Positions 20,773-27,936 of a stretch of 27,936 bases of DNA are shown here, piece by piece; position 1 is the first letter of the stretch, and each line of letters begins with the position of its first letter. The notes below the pieces were generated by a model. It saw only the letters and a program-made list of their open reading frames with translations. It did not search any database and was not told where the DNA came from. Where the stretch lies: contig NZ_JBASAD010000028.1 in the NCBI RefSeq assembly GCF_049650445.1, positions 1 to 27,936 on the forward strand, read 5' to 3'. The translations under genes were made by a program, and so were the position numbers. The stretch comes from Castellaniella sp049650445. Lineage in GTDB: Bacteria; Pseudomonadota; Gammaproteobacteria; Burkholderiales; Burkholderiaceae_B.

Positions 20773-22290
20773 ATGTCGCTTGCTGTGCTATCCAGCCGGG
20801 CCCTGTTCGGGTTGCGGGTCTGGCCCGTGCAGGTCGAGGTCCACGTGGGCAGCGGCCTGCCTTCTTTTTCCATTGTCGGTCTGCCGGGTGCAGGCGTGCG
20901 CGAAAGCCGCGAGCGGGTTCGTTCGGCGCTGCTGAGCAGCGGTTTCGAGTTCCCGGCCGGCCGGATCACCGCCAATCTGGCGCCCGCCGACTTGCCCAAG
21001 GACTCCGGCCGCTTCGACCTGCCGATCGCGCTCGGTGTGCTGCTGGCGTCGGGGCAGGTGGCGGATACCCGAGGTCAGGCACCCGACGTGCGACATTACG
21101 TGCTGGCGGGTGAACTGTCGTTGACGGGCAGCATCGCGTCGGTGGATGCCGCGCTGGCGATCGCGCTTTCGGTCGTTCGTGACGATCCCCGGGCCGTGTT
21201 GATCATGGCGCCGGCGGCTGCCGGCGCGGCTGCCCGGGTGCCGGGTCTGAAGGTGCTGGCGGCCGGAGGCCTGGACGAAGTCGTGGCCCATTTTGCGGGG
21301 CGGGCCGAATTGCCCGTCGCCACGCCGGTGCGCGACGAGCCGGCGGACGAGGCCCCCGTGCCCTGTCTGTCGGATGTCCGGGGGCAGGCGGCGGCCCGGC
21401 GCGCCCTGGAACTGTCGGCGGCCGGCGGGCACGGCCTGCTGATGAGCGGTTGTCCCGGCGTGGGCAAGAGCATGTTGGCGCGGCGCCTACCCGGCCTGCT
21501 GCCGCCCCTGAGCGCCGAGCAGGCTCTCGAAGTCGCCGCCGTGCACGGACTGGCCCGTTCCCGACGCTCACTGTCTCGTGTGCCGCCGTTCCGTGCTCCG
21601 CACCACGGAGCCTCCATGCCGGCGCTGGTGGGCGGGGGCGCCCGCCCCAGGCCCGGGGAAATCAGCCTGGCACACCATGGCGTGCTGTTCCTGGATGAAT
21701 TGCCGGAATTCGGCCGTCAGGCCCTGGAGGCCTTGCGCGAACCCCTGGAAACCGGCTGCGTCACGGTCGCCCGGGCCGCCGGCAGTTGCACTTTTCCCGC
21801 CCGTTTTCAGTTCGTGGCTGCGATGAATCCGTGTCCCTGCGGTTGGCACGGGCATCCCCATCCGCGGCGGGAATGCCGCTGCTCTCGAGAGCTCATCGCG
21901 CGCTATAGAGCGCGAATTTCCGGTCCTTTGCTGGATCGGATCGACCTGCATGTCGGCCTGGGTGTGGAAACCGCCTGGCTGGATGCGCCGCCGGGTGAAC
22001 CTTCGGCCCCGGTCCGGGAACGTGTGCAGGCCGCCCGCTGCCGGCAACTGGCGCGCCAGGGCTGCCTGAATGCCGATCTGGACGGTGTCGCCCTGGACCA
22101 TCACGGAGCGCCGGATGCCGAGGGTCGGGCGCTGCTGACGCGCGCTGCGGCGGCCTGGGGCTGGTCGGCGCGCGCTGTGCGCCGGGCCCAACGCGTGGCG
22201 CGGACCCTGGCCGACCTGGAGGGCGGCGACCGGGTCGAGGCCGGTCACGTGGCACAGGCGATCCAGTACCGTCCTGACGACAAGGCATGA
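20773..22290 (+). CDS. comM: ComM/YifB-family AAA+ ATPase
   Basis: A 505-aa cytoplasmic ATPase of the Mg-chelatase-like family. In naturally competent bacteria ComM is a hexameric helicase promoting branch migration during integration of transforming DNA. The N-domain contains EVHVGSGLPSFSIVGLPGAGVRESRERVRSAL and ITANLAPADLPKDSGRFDLPIAL. Walker A is SGCPGVGKSML with Lys232, and Walker B is GVLFLDELPEF. AMNPCPCGWHGHP with later cysteines (RECRCS) forms the family's Cys motif, and the C-terminal lid contains SARAVRRAQRVARTLADLEG. Length is typical. ATG 20773 has GGGAGGGGG upstream. ubiK follows after 74 nt. Presence of comM alone does not prove competence. Confidence 0.95.
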   Translation: MSLAVLSSRALFGLRVWPVQVEVHVGSGLPSFSIVGLPGAGVRESRERVRSALLSSGFEFPAGRITANLAPADLPKDSGRFDLPIALGVLLASGQVADTRGQAPDVRHYVLAGELSLTGSIASVDAALAIALSVVRDDPRAVLIMAPAAAGAAARVPGLKVLAAGGLDEVVAHFAGRAELPVATPVRDEPADEAPVPCLSDVRGQAAARRALELSAAGGHGLLMSGCPGVGKSMLARRLPGLLPPLSAEQALEVAAVHGLARSRRSLSRVPPFRAPHHGASMPALVGGGARPRPGEISLAHHGVLFLDELPEFGRQALEALREPLETGCVTVARAAGSCTFPARFQFVAAMNPCPCGWHGHPHPRRECRCSRELIARYRARISGPLLDRIDLHVGLGVETAWLDAPPGEPSAPVRERVQAARCRQLARQGCLNADLDGVALDHHGAPDAEGRALLTRAAAAWGWSARAVRRAQRVARTLADLEGGDRVEAGHVAQAIQYRPDDKA

Positions 22291-22364
22291 GCCGCGTTCA
22301 GGCGGACCGGCCGGGCAGGGCCGGGTAAAATGGCATTTTCCCCTTTTCGACTCAGGAGGCCCCG

Positions 22365-22604
22365 ATGATCGCCCCCAATCAATTGTTCGACGACTTCCAG
22401 AAGAACATGTCAGAATTCCTGGCCAAGACCCCGGCCGCCGACATCGAGCGCAATATGAAGGCCTTCATGACACAGGCGTTCGCTCGCATGGACCTGGTCA
22501 CCCGGGAAGAGTTCGATGTCCAGGCCGATCTGCTGGCCCGTGCGCTGGAGCGCGTCGAATCCCTGGAAGCCCGGGTTCAGGCCCTGGAACAAGGAAACGA
22601 ATAG
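22365..22604 (+). CDS. ubiK: UbiK-family accessory protein (DUF526)
   Basis: A 79-aa protein of the YqiC/UbiK family, needed for efficient aerobic ubiquinone synthesis in enterobacteria through binding UbiJ and lipids. NQLFDDFQKNMSEFL is the amphipathic N-terminal helix. The DLVTREEFDVQADLLARALERVESLEARVQALE segment is the conserved coiled coil that trimerises. A perfect AGGAGG (22354-22359) lies 5 nt before ATG 22365. The stop codon TAG is part of the -35 box of the next promoter (TAGACA). Confidence 0.9.
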   Translation: MIAPNQLFDDFQKNMSEFLAKTPAADIERNMKAFMTQAFARMDLVTREEFDVQADLLARALERVESLEARVQALEQGNE

Positions 22605-22631
22605 ACAAGCCAGGGCAAATCACCCTATAAT
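22602..22631 (+). promoter_or_regulatory. Promoter of rpmI-rplT(-pheST)
   Basis: TAGACA (22602-22607) and a perfect TATAAT (22626-22631) with an 18-nt spacer. Because infC is 10 kb away, this promoter probably supplies the ribosomal-protein and downstream genes. It gives a leader of about 220 nt. Confidence 0.8.
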
Positions 22632-22859
22632 CAAGGGCTTTTCCCATTGCCTTGGGTTTTGTTGATCCAGGGAATTCGTTCTTTTGGCCGGGAAGATCTT
22701 CATGAGATCGGGTCGGTACAAGAGGAAAAATGAAAGGGGGAAAAGCAGGATGCGCGCATGCAGGTTGCGCATGCCGTATCCGAACGTTCGCAAATACCAG
22801 GTCTGACAAGTGCCCGAATCCCGGGTCACCTGGGTTTGTCAAGCCAACAGAGTATCGTC
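22632..22859 (+). promoter_or_regulatory. Long leader of rpmI-rplT, possibly structured
   Basis: These 228 bases precede rpmI. Possible structures are a TGACAA/TTGTCA closing stem around GTGCCCG...CGGGTCAC-like arms (about 22804-22840) and paired GCATGC elements (about 22756-22774). In other bacteria L20 represses rpmI-rplT by binding the leader; a similar role here is plausible but untested. A 34-codon open frame lies inside. Confidence 0.4.
22702..22806 (+). CDS. Possible small basic leader peptide (34 aa)
   Basis: ATG 22702 is preceded by GGGAAG (6-nt spacing). The frame encodes 34 residues starting MRSGRYKRKNERGKSRM, with about 14 Arg/Lys, and ends VRKYQV at TGA 22806, 53 nt before rpmI. 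Its composition resembles a ribosomal-type basic peptide, but no homologue is recognised. It could be a regulatory upstream ORF or chance. Codon use (AGA, AGG, AAA) is unlike the neighbouring genes. Confidence 0.25.
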   Translation: MRSGRYKRKNERGKSRMRACRLRMPYPNVRKYQV

Positions 22860-23057
22860 ATGCCCAAGATGAAGAGCAAGAAAGGCGCGTCCAAGCGCTT
22901 TAAGGTGCGCGGCAGTGGTTCCATCAAGCGCGGCCAGGCTTTCAAGCGTCACATCCTGACCAAGAAAACCACGAAGAACAAACGTCAGCTGCGCGGTTCG
23001 GCTGCTGTCCATGAAACCAACATCGCCTCCGTGAAGGCGATGCTGCCTTTCGCCTGA
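22860..23057 (+). CDS. rpmI: 50S ribosomal protein L35
   Basis: A 65-aa ribosomal protein beginning MPKMKSKKGASKRFKVRGSGSIKRGQAFKRHILTKK (given only as family signature), normal in length and very basic. ATG 22860 matches the universal L35 start; an open frame extends upstream but has no support. The SD is weak (ACAGAG). rplT follows after 13 nt. Normally infC precedes rpmI, but here ubiK does. Confidence 0.97.
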   Translation: MPKMKSKKGASKRFKVRGSGSIKRGQAFKRHILTKKTTKNKRQLRGSAAVHETNIASVKAMLPFA

Positions 23058-23070
23058 TCGGAGATTACAC

Positions 23071-23430
23071 ATGCCTCGCGTCAAACGCGGCGTCACCGCT
23101 CGTGCACGCCATAAAAAAGTCCTCAAGGCCGCCAAGGGTTACCGTGGCCGCCGTGGCAATGTATTCCGGGTCGCCAAACAGGCGGTCATGCGCGCCGGTC
23201 AGTACGCCTACCGCGACCGCCGCAACAAGAAGCGCACCTTCCGCGCTCTGTGGATCACCCGTATCAACGCGGGCTGCCGCGAACTGGGCGTGACCTACAG
23301 CGTCTTCATCGCGGGTCTGAAGAAGGCCTCGATCGAACTCGACCGCAAGGTCCTCGCCGACATGGCCGTGCGCGACAAGGCGGGCTTTGCCGCCGTCGTG
23401 GCCCAGGCGAAATCCGCGCTGGCCGCCTGA
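23071..23430 (+). CDS. rplT: 50S ribosomal protein L20
   Basis: A 119-aa protein that binds 23S rRNA early in 50S assembly. It reads MPRVKRGVTARARHKKVLK, then KGYRGRRGNVFRVAKQAV and the conserved C-terminal globular domain (RDRRNKKRTFRALWITRINA). CGGAG lies about 8 nt before the ATG. In several bacteria L20 is the autogenous repressor of its operon. A terminator-like hairpin stands between it and pheS. Confidence 0.97.
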   Translation: MPRVKRGVTARARHKKVLKAAKGYRGRRGNVFRVAKQAVMRAGQYAYRDRRNKKRTFRALWITRINAGCRELGVTYSVFIAGLKKASIELDRKVLADMAVRDKAGFAAVVAQAKSALAA

Positions 23431-23462
23431 CCGACACAGTTTCGTTTTCGATTCTGTATCAT

Positions 23463-23498
23463 CGCAAACGGAGCTCGATCGGGCTCCGTTTGCGTTTT
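23463..23498 (+). terminator. Terminator or attenuator hairpin between rplT and pheS
   Basis: A perfect 12-bp stem (CGCAAACGGAGC at 23463-23474 with its complement at 23483-23494), an 8-nt loop and TTTT directly after. It ends 10 nt before the pheS ATG, so it must either be partly read through or be regulated. In E. coli pheST is attenuated at the same place. Confidence 0.75.
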
Positions 23499-23508
23499 GG
23501 AATGCACC

Positions 23509-24531
23509 ATGGACTCATCGCTCGACGAACTGATTGCCCAGGCCCGTGACCGCTTCGCCCAGGCCGGGGATGCCGCCACACTGGAAAACGAAAAAGCTGC
23601 CTTTCTGGGCAAGCAGGGGTCGCTGACCGCGTTGCTCAAGGGCCTTGCGGCCTTGCAGGGCGAAGAAAAACGCACGCGCGGCGCACAGATCAACCAGGCC
23701 AAGCAGCAGGTCGAATCGCTGTTGAACACGCGGCGCGCCGAACTGACCCAGGCTGTGCTGGACCAGCGCCTGGCGGCCGAGACCATCGACGTCACCCTGC
23801 CGGGCCGAGGGCGCGGTGTGGGCGGCATCCATCCGGTGATCCGCACCTGGCAGCGTGTCGAGCAGATCTTCCGTTCCATCGGTTTCGACGTCGCCGACGG
23901 TCCCGAGATCGAGAATGACTGGACCAATTTCACGGCCCTGAACAATCCGGAAAACCATCCGGCGCGTTCCATGCAGGACACGTTTTACGTGGACATGAAG
24001 GACGCGGGCGGGCTGCCGCTGGTGTTGCGTACCCACACCAGTCCCATGCAGGTGCGCTACGCCCGCATGAACAAGCCTCCCATCAAGGTCATCGCCCCGG
24101 GGCGCACCTACCGCGTCGACAGCGACGCCACCCATTCGCCCATGTTCCATCAGGTCGAGGGCCTGTGGATTGCCGAGGACATCTCCTTCGCTGACCTGAA
24201 GGGCGTCTATACGAATTTTCTGCGGGCTTTCTTCGAGACCGACGATCTGACCCTGCGCTTCCGGCCTTCGTTCTTTCCGTTCACCGAACCCTCGGCCGAA
24301 ATCGACATGATGTTCACTTCCGGTCCCAATCAGGGGCGCTGGCTGGAAATCTCGGGCTCGGGCCAGGTGCATCCCCAGGTCGTGCGTAATTTCGGGCTGG
24401 ACCCGGAACGCTACATCGGTTTTGCCTTCGGCTCGGGCTTGGAGCGTCTGACCATGCTGCGCTATGGCGTGGACGATCTGCGCCAGTTCTTCGAAGGCGA
24501 TCTGCGCTTCCTGCGTCAGTTCAACGATTAG
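23509..24531 (+). CDS. pheS: Phenylalanine--tRNA ligase alpha subunit
   Basis: A 340-aa catalytic subunit of the alpha2-beta2 enzyme charging tRNA-Phe. An N-terminal coiled coil (residues 1-95) binds tRNA. The class II core follows, with HPVIRTWQRVEQIFRSIGF, FTALNNPENHPARSMQDTFY, the motif 2 region IAPGRTYRVDSDATHSPMFHQVEG and motif 3 GFAFGSGLERLTMLRYGVDD. ATG 23509 (MDSSLDELIA) is the natural start; TTG 23497 lies in the terminator T-run. pheT follows after 33 nt. Confidence 0.97.
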   Translation: MDSSLDELIAQARDRFAQAGDAATLENEKAAFLGKQGSLTALLKGLAALQGEEKRTRGAQINQAKQQVESLLNTRRAELTQAVLDQRLAAETIDVTLPGRGRGVGGIHPVIRTWQRVEQIFRSIGFDVADGPEIENDWTNFTALNNPENHPARSMQDTFYVDMKDAGGLPLVLRTHTSPMQVRYARMNKPPIKVIAPGRTYRVDSDATHSPMFHQVEGLWIAEDISFADLKGVYTNFLRAFFETDDLTLRFRPSFFPFTEPSAEIDMMFTSGPNQGRWLEISGSGQVHPQVVRNFGLDPERYIGFAFGSGLERLTMLRYGVDDLRQFFEGDLRFLRQFND

Positions 24532-24564
24532 GCCCGTCGGCCTCAGTGATACGGAACCCGAATC

Positions 24565-26970
24565 ATGCAATTTCCCGAATCATGGCTGCGCGCCTGGGCT
24601 GATCCCGAGATCGACAGCCAGGAACTCGCTCATCGGCTGACCATGGCCGGTCTCGAAGTCGAGGACGCCGATCCCTATGCCCCGCCGTTCTCCGGTGTGG
24701 TGGTGGCGCGCATCGAATCGGCCGAGCCGCATCCGAATGCCGACAAGCTGCGCGTCTGCCAGGTCAATGACGGCTCGGGCGAGCCGCTGCAGATCGTCTG
24801 CGGCGCGCCCAATGCCGCAGCCGGCCTGCTGGTGCCCCTGGCCCGTGTCGGCGCCGAATTGCCCGGCGGCATGCACATCGGCCCCGTCAGGATGCGGGGC
24901 GTCGAATCGCGCGGCATGTTGTGTTCTGCCCGCGAGCTGGGCCTGTCCCAGGACCACGCCGGCCTGCTGGAACTGTCTGCGGATCTGCAGCCGGGCCAGG
25001 ACCTGCGCCAGGCGCTGGATCTGGACGACACGATCTACACTCTGAAACTGACCCCCAACCGGGCCGACTGCCTGTCCATCCTCGGGGTGGCGCGCGAAGT
25101 CGCGGCGCTCACGGGCTGTCCGCTGCGTGCCCTGGATACGCCGCAGGTGGCGGTGACCCTGGACGAGCGCCTGCCCGTGACCGTGCAGGCCCCGGATCTG
25201 TGCGGCCGTTTCGCCGGGCGCGTGGTGCGCGGCGTGAACGCGCGCGCCGCCACGCCCGGCTGGATCAAGTCGCGCCTGGAGCGCGCCGGTCAGCGGCCGG
25301 TGTCGGCGCTGGTGGACATCTCCAACTACATCATGCTGGAACTGGGCCGTCCCACGCACGTCTTCGATCTCGCCAAGATCCAGGGCGGCCTGACGGTGCG
25401 TTGGGCGCGCGAGGGCGAACGGCTGGAACTGTTGAACGACCAGACCGTCGATCTGACGCCCGATGTGGGCGTCATCGAAAGCGGCCGGGGGCTGGAAAGC
25501 CTGGCCGGCGTCATGGGCGGGCAGGACTCGGCGGTGACGCTGGATACCACAGACGTCTACCTGGAAGCCGCCTTCTGGTGGCCGGAGGCCATCATGGGTC
25601 TCACGCGCCGCTTCAAGCTCAATTCCGAGGCCGCTCACCGGTTCGAGCGCGGGGTGGATTTCGCCACCATTCCCGAACACCTGGACCTGATGACCACCCT
25701 GATCCTGGAGATCTGCGGCGGCCAGGCCGGCCCGCTGGACGATCAGATCGTCAATCTGCCCACGCGTGAGCCGGTGCGCATGCGCCTGGCGCGCTGCGCC
25801 CGCGTGCTGGGGATCGCGCTGGGCGCGGATGCGGTGGGCGCCGTCTTCACGCGCCTGGGCTTTGCCTACGAGCGCCAGGGCGACGATTTCATCGTCACGC
25901 CGCCGGCCGCGCGCTTCGACCTGACGATCGAGGAAGACCTGATCGAGGAAGTCGCCCGCATCTACGGTTTCGACCGCATCCCGGATGAACCTCCGGTGGC
26001 GCCGGCCGTCATGCGGGTTGCGCCCGAAACCCTGTACGGTCCGCATGCGTTGCGCGCCGCCCTGGCTGCGCGCGATTACCAGGAAGTCATCAATTTTTCC
26101 TTCGTCGAGGAAGCCTGGGAACGGGATTATTGCGGCAACGCCGACCCCATCCGTCTGCTGAACCCCATCGCCAGCCAACTGGCGGTGATGCGTTCCGGCC
26201 TGATCGGCGGTCTGCTGGCCAACATCGCCCATAACGCCAAGCATCGCCAGACGCGTGTGCGCGTCTTTGAACTGGGCCGCGTGTTCGCCCGCGATCCTGA
26301 GGTCGCCGACGATGGCCTGGCCGTGGCGGGCGTGGCGCAGCCCACGCGTCTGGCCGCTGCGGCCTGGGGGCCGGCGCAGGCGGAGCAATGGGGTGAACCG
26401 GTCCGTCCGGTGGACTTCTTTGACGTCAAGCGCGACCTCGAAGCCCTGCTGGGCGCGCGCGCGGCCGATCTGCGCTGCGAGGCCGCCGCCCATCCCGCGC
26501 TGCATCCGGGCCGCAGCGCCCGCCTGATGCTGGATGGCCGCGCGATCGGTTGGCTGGGCGAGGTCCACCCGCGCTGGGCGCAGGCCCTGGACCTGCCGCA
26601 CGCCCCCGTCGTCTTCGAACTCGACGCCGAAGCCGTATCCGAACGTGTCTTCCCCCGGCCGCGCGAACAGTCCCGGCAGCCCGTGGTTGTCCGGGATCTG
26701 GCGGTCTGGGTGGATGCGGGCGTGCCGTGGCAGTCGCTGCTTGATACACTGCAGCGACGGATCGCGGCCGATGAAGCCCTTTCCGTGGTCAAAGACATTA
26801 AACTGTTCGATATCTGGCGCGAAGCCGCGACTGCCCAGCAACGCAGTCTGGCGCTGCGCCTGTGGTTCCAGAGTCGCGATACGACGCTGGAAGACCATCA
26901 AGTCGAACATTGCGTGCAAAGCCTGCTCGACGCCTTGACCCAGGCTCACGGCGCGCGTCTGCGCTCATAG
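24565..26970 (+). CDS. pheT: Phenylalanine--tRNA ligase beta subunit
   Basis: An 801-aa partner of PheS. In order: an N-terminal domain and an EMAP/OB tRNA-binding module (about 39-150; VVVARIESAEPHPNADKLRVC), the B3/B4 editing domain (about 210-370; RPVSALVDISNYIMLELGRPTHVFD), the B5 domain (about 400-470), a catalytic-like core with IEEDLIEEVARIYGFDRIP, and the C-terminal FDX-ACB anticodon domain (SRQPVVVRDLAVWVDAGVPW onward). Full length and intact. ihfA starts 12 nt after the stop, with its SD overlapping the stop codon. Confidence 0.97.
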   Translation: MQFPESWLRAWADPEIDSQELAHRLTMAGLEVEDADPYAPPFSGVVVARIESAEPHPNADKLRVCQVNDGSGEPLQIVCGAPNAAAGLLVPLARVGAELPGGMHIGPVRMRGVESRGMLCSARELGLSQDHAGLLELSADLQPGQDLRQALDLDDTIYTLKLTPNRADCLSILGVAREVAALTGCPLRALDTPQVAVTLDERLPVTVQAPDLCGRFAGRVVRGVNARAATPGWIKSRLERAGQRPVSALVDISNYIMLELGRPTHVFDLAKIQGGLTVRWAREGERLELLNDQTVDLTPDVGVIESGRGLESLAGVMGGQDSAVTLDTTDVYLEAAFWWPEAIMGLTRRFKLNSEAAHRFERGVDFATIPEHLDLMTTLILEICGGQAGPLDDQIVNLPTREPVRMRLARCARVLGIALGADAVGAVFTRLGFAYERQGDDFIVTPPAARFDLTIEEDLIEEVARIYGFDRIPDEPPVAPAVMRVAPETLYGPHALRAALAARDYQEVINFSFVEEAWERDYCGNADPIRLLNPIASQLAVMRSGLIGGLLANIAHNAKHRQTRVRVFELGRVFARDPEVADDGLAVAGVAQPTRLAAAAWGPAQAEQWGEPVRPVDFFDVKRDLEALLGARAADLRCEAAAHPALHPGRSARLMLDGRAIGWLGEVHPRWAQALDLPHAPVVFELDAEAVSERVFPRPREQSRQPVVVRDLAVWVDAGVPWQSLLDTLQRRIAADEALSVVKDIKLFDIWREAATAQQRSLALRLWFQSRDTTLEDHQVEHCVQSLLDALTQAHGARLRS

Positions 26971-26982
26971 GAGAAATCGCGG

Positions 26983-27291
26983 GTGAATACGGATCGGACG
27001 CTCACCAAAGCCCACCTGGCCGAACTGCTGTTCGAGCGCGTGGGTCTGAACAAGCGCGAAGCCAAGGACATCGTGGACACGTTCTTCTCCGAAGTTCGCG
27101 ATGCCCTGGTTCAGGGGACCGAGGTCAAGCTGTCGGGTTTTGGCAGCTTCCAGGTGCGCAACAAGCCGCCGCGCCCGGGCCGCAATCCCAAGACCGGCGA
27201 GGTCATCCCGATCGCGGCGCGCCGGGTGGTCACGTTTCACGCCAGCCAGAAGCTCAAGGACGGCGTGGGCACTGACGGAGACGCCGCATGA
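26983..27291 (+). CDS. ihfA: Integration host factor alpha subunit
   Basis: A 102-aa DNA-bending protein forming the IHF heterodimer. LTKAHLAELLFERVGLNKREAKDIVDTFF is the dimerisation region, KLSGFGSFQVRNKPPRPGRNPKTGEVIPI the beta arm with the intercalating proline. The pheT-ihfA order identifies it as the alpha subunit. The start is GTG 26983 with TAGGAG 9 nt upstream, part of which is the pheT stop. IHF often helps sigma-54 promoters such as the glnK promoter here, though no IHF site was identified. Confidence 0.96.
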   Translation: MNTDRTLTKAHLAELLFERVGLNKREAKDIVDTFFSEVRDALVQGTEVKLSGFGSFQVRNKPPRPGRNPKTGEVIPIAARRVVTFHASQKLKDGVGTDGDAA

Positions 27292-27713
27292 CGTCCGCCG
27301 CGTCTTCCGCAGCCGTGCTGCCGCCGATCCCCGCCAAACGCTACTTCACCATCGGCGAAGTCTCCGAACTGTGCGGCGTCAAACCGCACATTCTGCGCTA
27401 CTGGGAACAGGAATTCGCCCAGCTCAAGCCGGTCAAGCGGCGCGGCAACCGGCGCTACTACCAGCACCACGAAGTCCTGCTGGTGCGCCGCATCCGCGAT
27501 CTGCTCTACGAACAGGGCTTCACCATCGCCGGGGCACGCAACCGCCTGGGCGACAGCGGTGATGCGCCGCACGACCAGGATGCCGCCGTGCGCCTGAGCG
27601 GTGCCGAGCTGCAGGCGCTGCGCGCCGATCTGGTGGCCGCGCGGGACCGCCTGAGCCAGGCCCTGGACGGCAATCGTCAGGCGCATCAGGCGGCGGGACT
27701 GCTGGATCTCTGA
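27288..27713 (+). CDS. MerR-family transcriptional regulator
   Basis: A 141-aa regulator. After a 17-residue Ala/Pro N-terminus comes the winged helix-turn-helix KRYFTIGEVSELCGVKPHILRYWEQEFAQLKPVKRRGNRRYYQHHEVLLVRRIRDLLYEQGFTIAGAR. A short coiled coil (LQALRADLVAARDRLSQAL) follows. No cysteine-rich effector loop is present, so it is not a metal sensor like MerR proper. ATG 27288 overlaps the ihfA stop (ATGA), so it is translationally coupled. The pheST-ihfA-merR order is widely conserved in proteobacteria, but the targets are unknown. Confidence 0.93.
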   Translation: MTSAASSAAVLPPIPAKRYFTIGEVSELCGVKPHILRYWEQEFAQLKPVKRRGNRRYYQHHEVLLVRRIRDLLYEQGFTIAGARNRLGDSGDAPHDQDAAVRLSGAELQALRADLVAARDRLSQALDGNRQAHQAAGLLDL

Positions 27714-27741
27714 TTCCGTTCGCTCCTTCGATGGCCATGCA

Positions 27742-27769
27742 AAAACGCCGGGACACGTCCCGGCGTTTT
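27742..27769. terminator. Bidirectional terminator closing the pheST operon
   Basis: Two perfect 13-nt arms (AAAACGCCGGGAC and its complement) with only AC between them; a realistic fold is a 12-bp stem with a 4-nt loop. The A and T tracts give U-runs on both strands, so it serves the merR end and the convergent gene on the right. Confidence 0.9.
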
Positions 27770-27790
27770 CGTTGTGGTGCGAAGGGTCGT

Positions 27791-27936
27791 TTAATGGTTT
27801 TCCAGGTGCACGGGTTGCTGGACGATGGTGCCTGCGGGTGTCGGCTTCAGGCTGGCCCAGAGCGCCAGGGCGGCCAGGCCCAGCACCGCGGCGATGACCA
27901 GCGCCACCGCGACGCGGCCGCGCCGCAGCCGTGTCC
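27791..27936 (-). CDS. C-terminal end of a membrane protein (5' end outside window)
   Basis: The last 47 residues of a minus-strand gene are visible. The sequence is basic first (TRLRRGR), then a membrane helix (VAVALVIAAVLGLAALALWAS), then a short tail KPTPAGTIVQQPVHLENH before TAA. Positive residues before the helix suggest the tail is periplasmic. The family is not recognised. It converges on merR, with the bidirectional terminator between them. Confidence 0.6.
   Translation of the reverse strand, partial: TRLRRGRVAVALVIAAVLGLAALALWASLKPTPAGTIVQQPVHLENH

Noticed and set aside
23431..23470. A pheM-like leader peptide (FRFRF)
   Set aside because: No ATG, GTG or TTG opens this frame after the rplT stop; the Phe codons are kept only as an observation.
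23428..23511. rplT stop-codon read-through into pheS in the same frame
   Set aside because: rplT and pheS happen to share a frame, but both proteins are normal length and the terminator hairpin lies between them; coincidence is simpler.
24580..26949. 789-codon minus-strand frame over pheT
   Set aside because: Antisense shadow of an intact pheT, with no recognisable domain. The frames opposite thrS, pheS and ptsI were dismissed for the same reason.

Overview
The window looks like chromosomal DNA of a GC-rich betaproteobacterium, most likely order Burkholderiales and family Alcaligenaceae (Bordetella/Achromobacter/Castellaniella-like). This rests on a transporter-less EIIA(Man)-HPr-EI phosphotransferase set next to gshB, a BktB-type thiolase, a UbiK-type small protein, a pheST-ihfA-merR gene string and strong GC codon bias. 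No lineage marker settles the genus. No phage, plasmid, transposase gene or CRISPR array was seen. | Left part (1-9420): two chemoreceptors on the minus strand flank a plus-strand copper cluster (DUF2946 protein, YcnI, CopC-CopD fusion). The second receptor has a dCache sensor whose residues match the amino-acid-binding signature and ends in a CheR/CheB docking pentapeptide. A CheV coupling protein is divergent from it, followed by a beta-ketothiolase and a spermidine-synthase-fold protein. | Middle (9465-12407): tRNA-Val(GAC) with its own strong promoter and terminator, then thrS and infC. infC starts at a non-canonical ATC codon behind a perfect Shine-Dalgarno sequence. | 12468-22604: ten genes lie between infC and rpmI, which are usually neighbours. 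They are gshB, EIIA(Man)-like, ptsH, ptsI, a PilJ-PAS-PAS-GGDEF diguanylate cyclase, amtB and glnK on the minus strand, a helical lipoprotein, comM and ubiK. glnK-amtB has a textbook sigma-54 promoter and two NtrC-like sites 21 bp apart. gshA, usually found between amtB and gshB in relatives, is absent from the window. | Right part (22605-27936): a new promoter at the ubiK stop codon leads into a long leader with a possible 34-aa basic small ORF, then rpmI-rplT, a perfect terminator/attenuator hairpin, pheS-pheT-ihfA-merR, a bidirectional terminator and the tail of a minus-strand membrane protein. | Most genes belong to known families. The less expected items are the split thrS-infC // rpmI-rplT-pheST operon, the predicted amino-acid chemoreceptor, the nitrogen-control region, the rplT-pheS attenuator-like element and several short intergenic repeats. 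I did not find a clearly undescribed multi-gene system.
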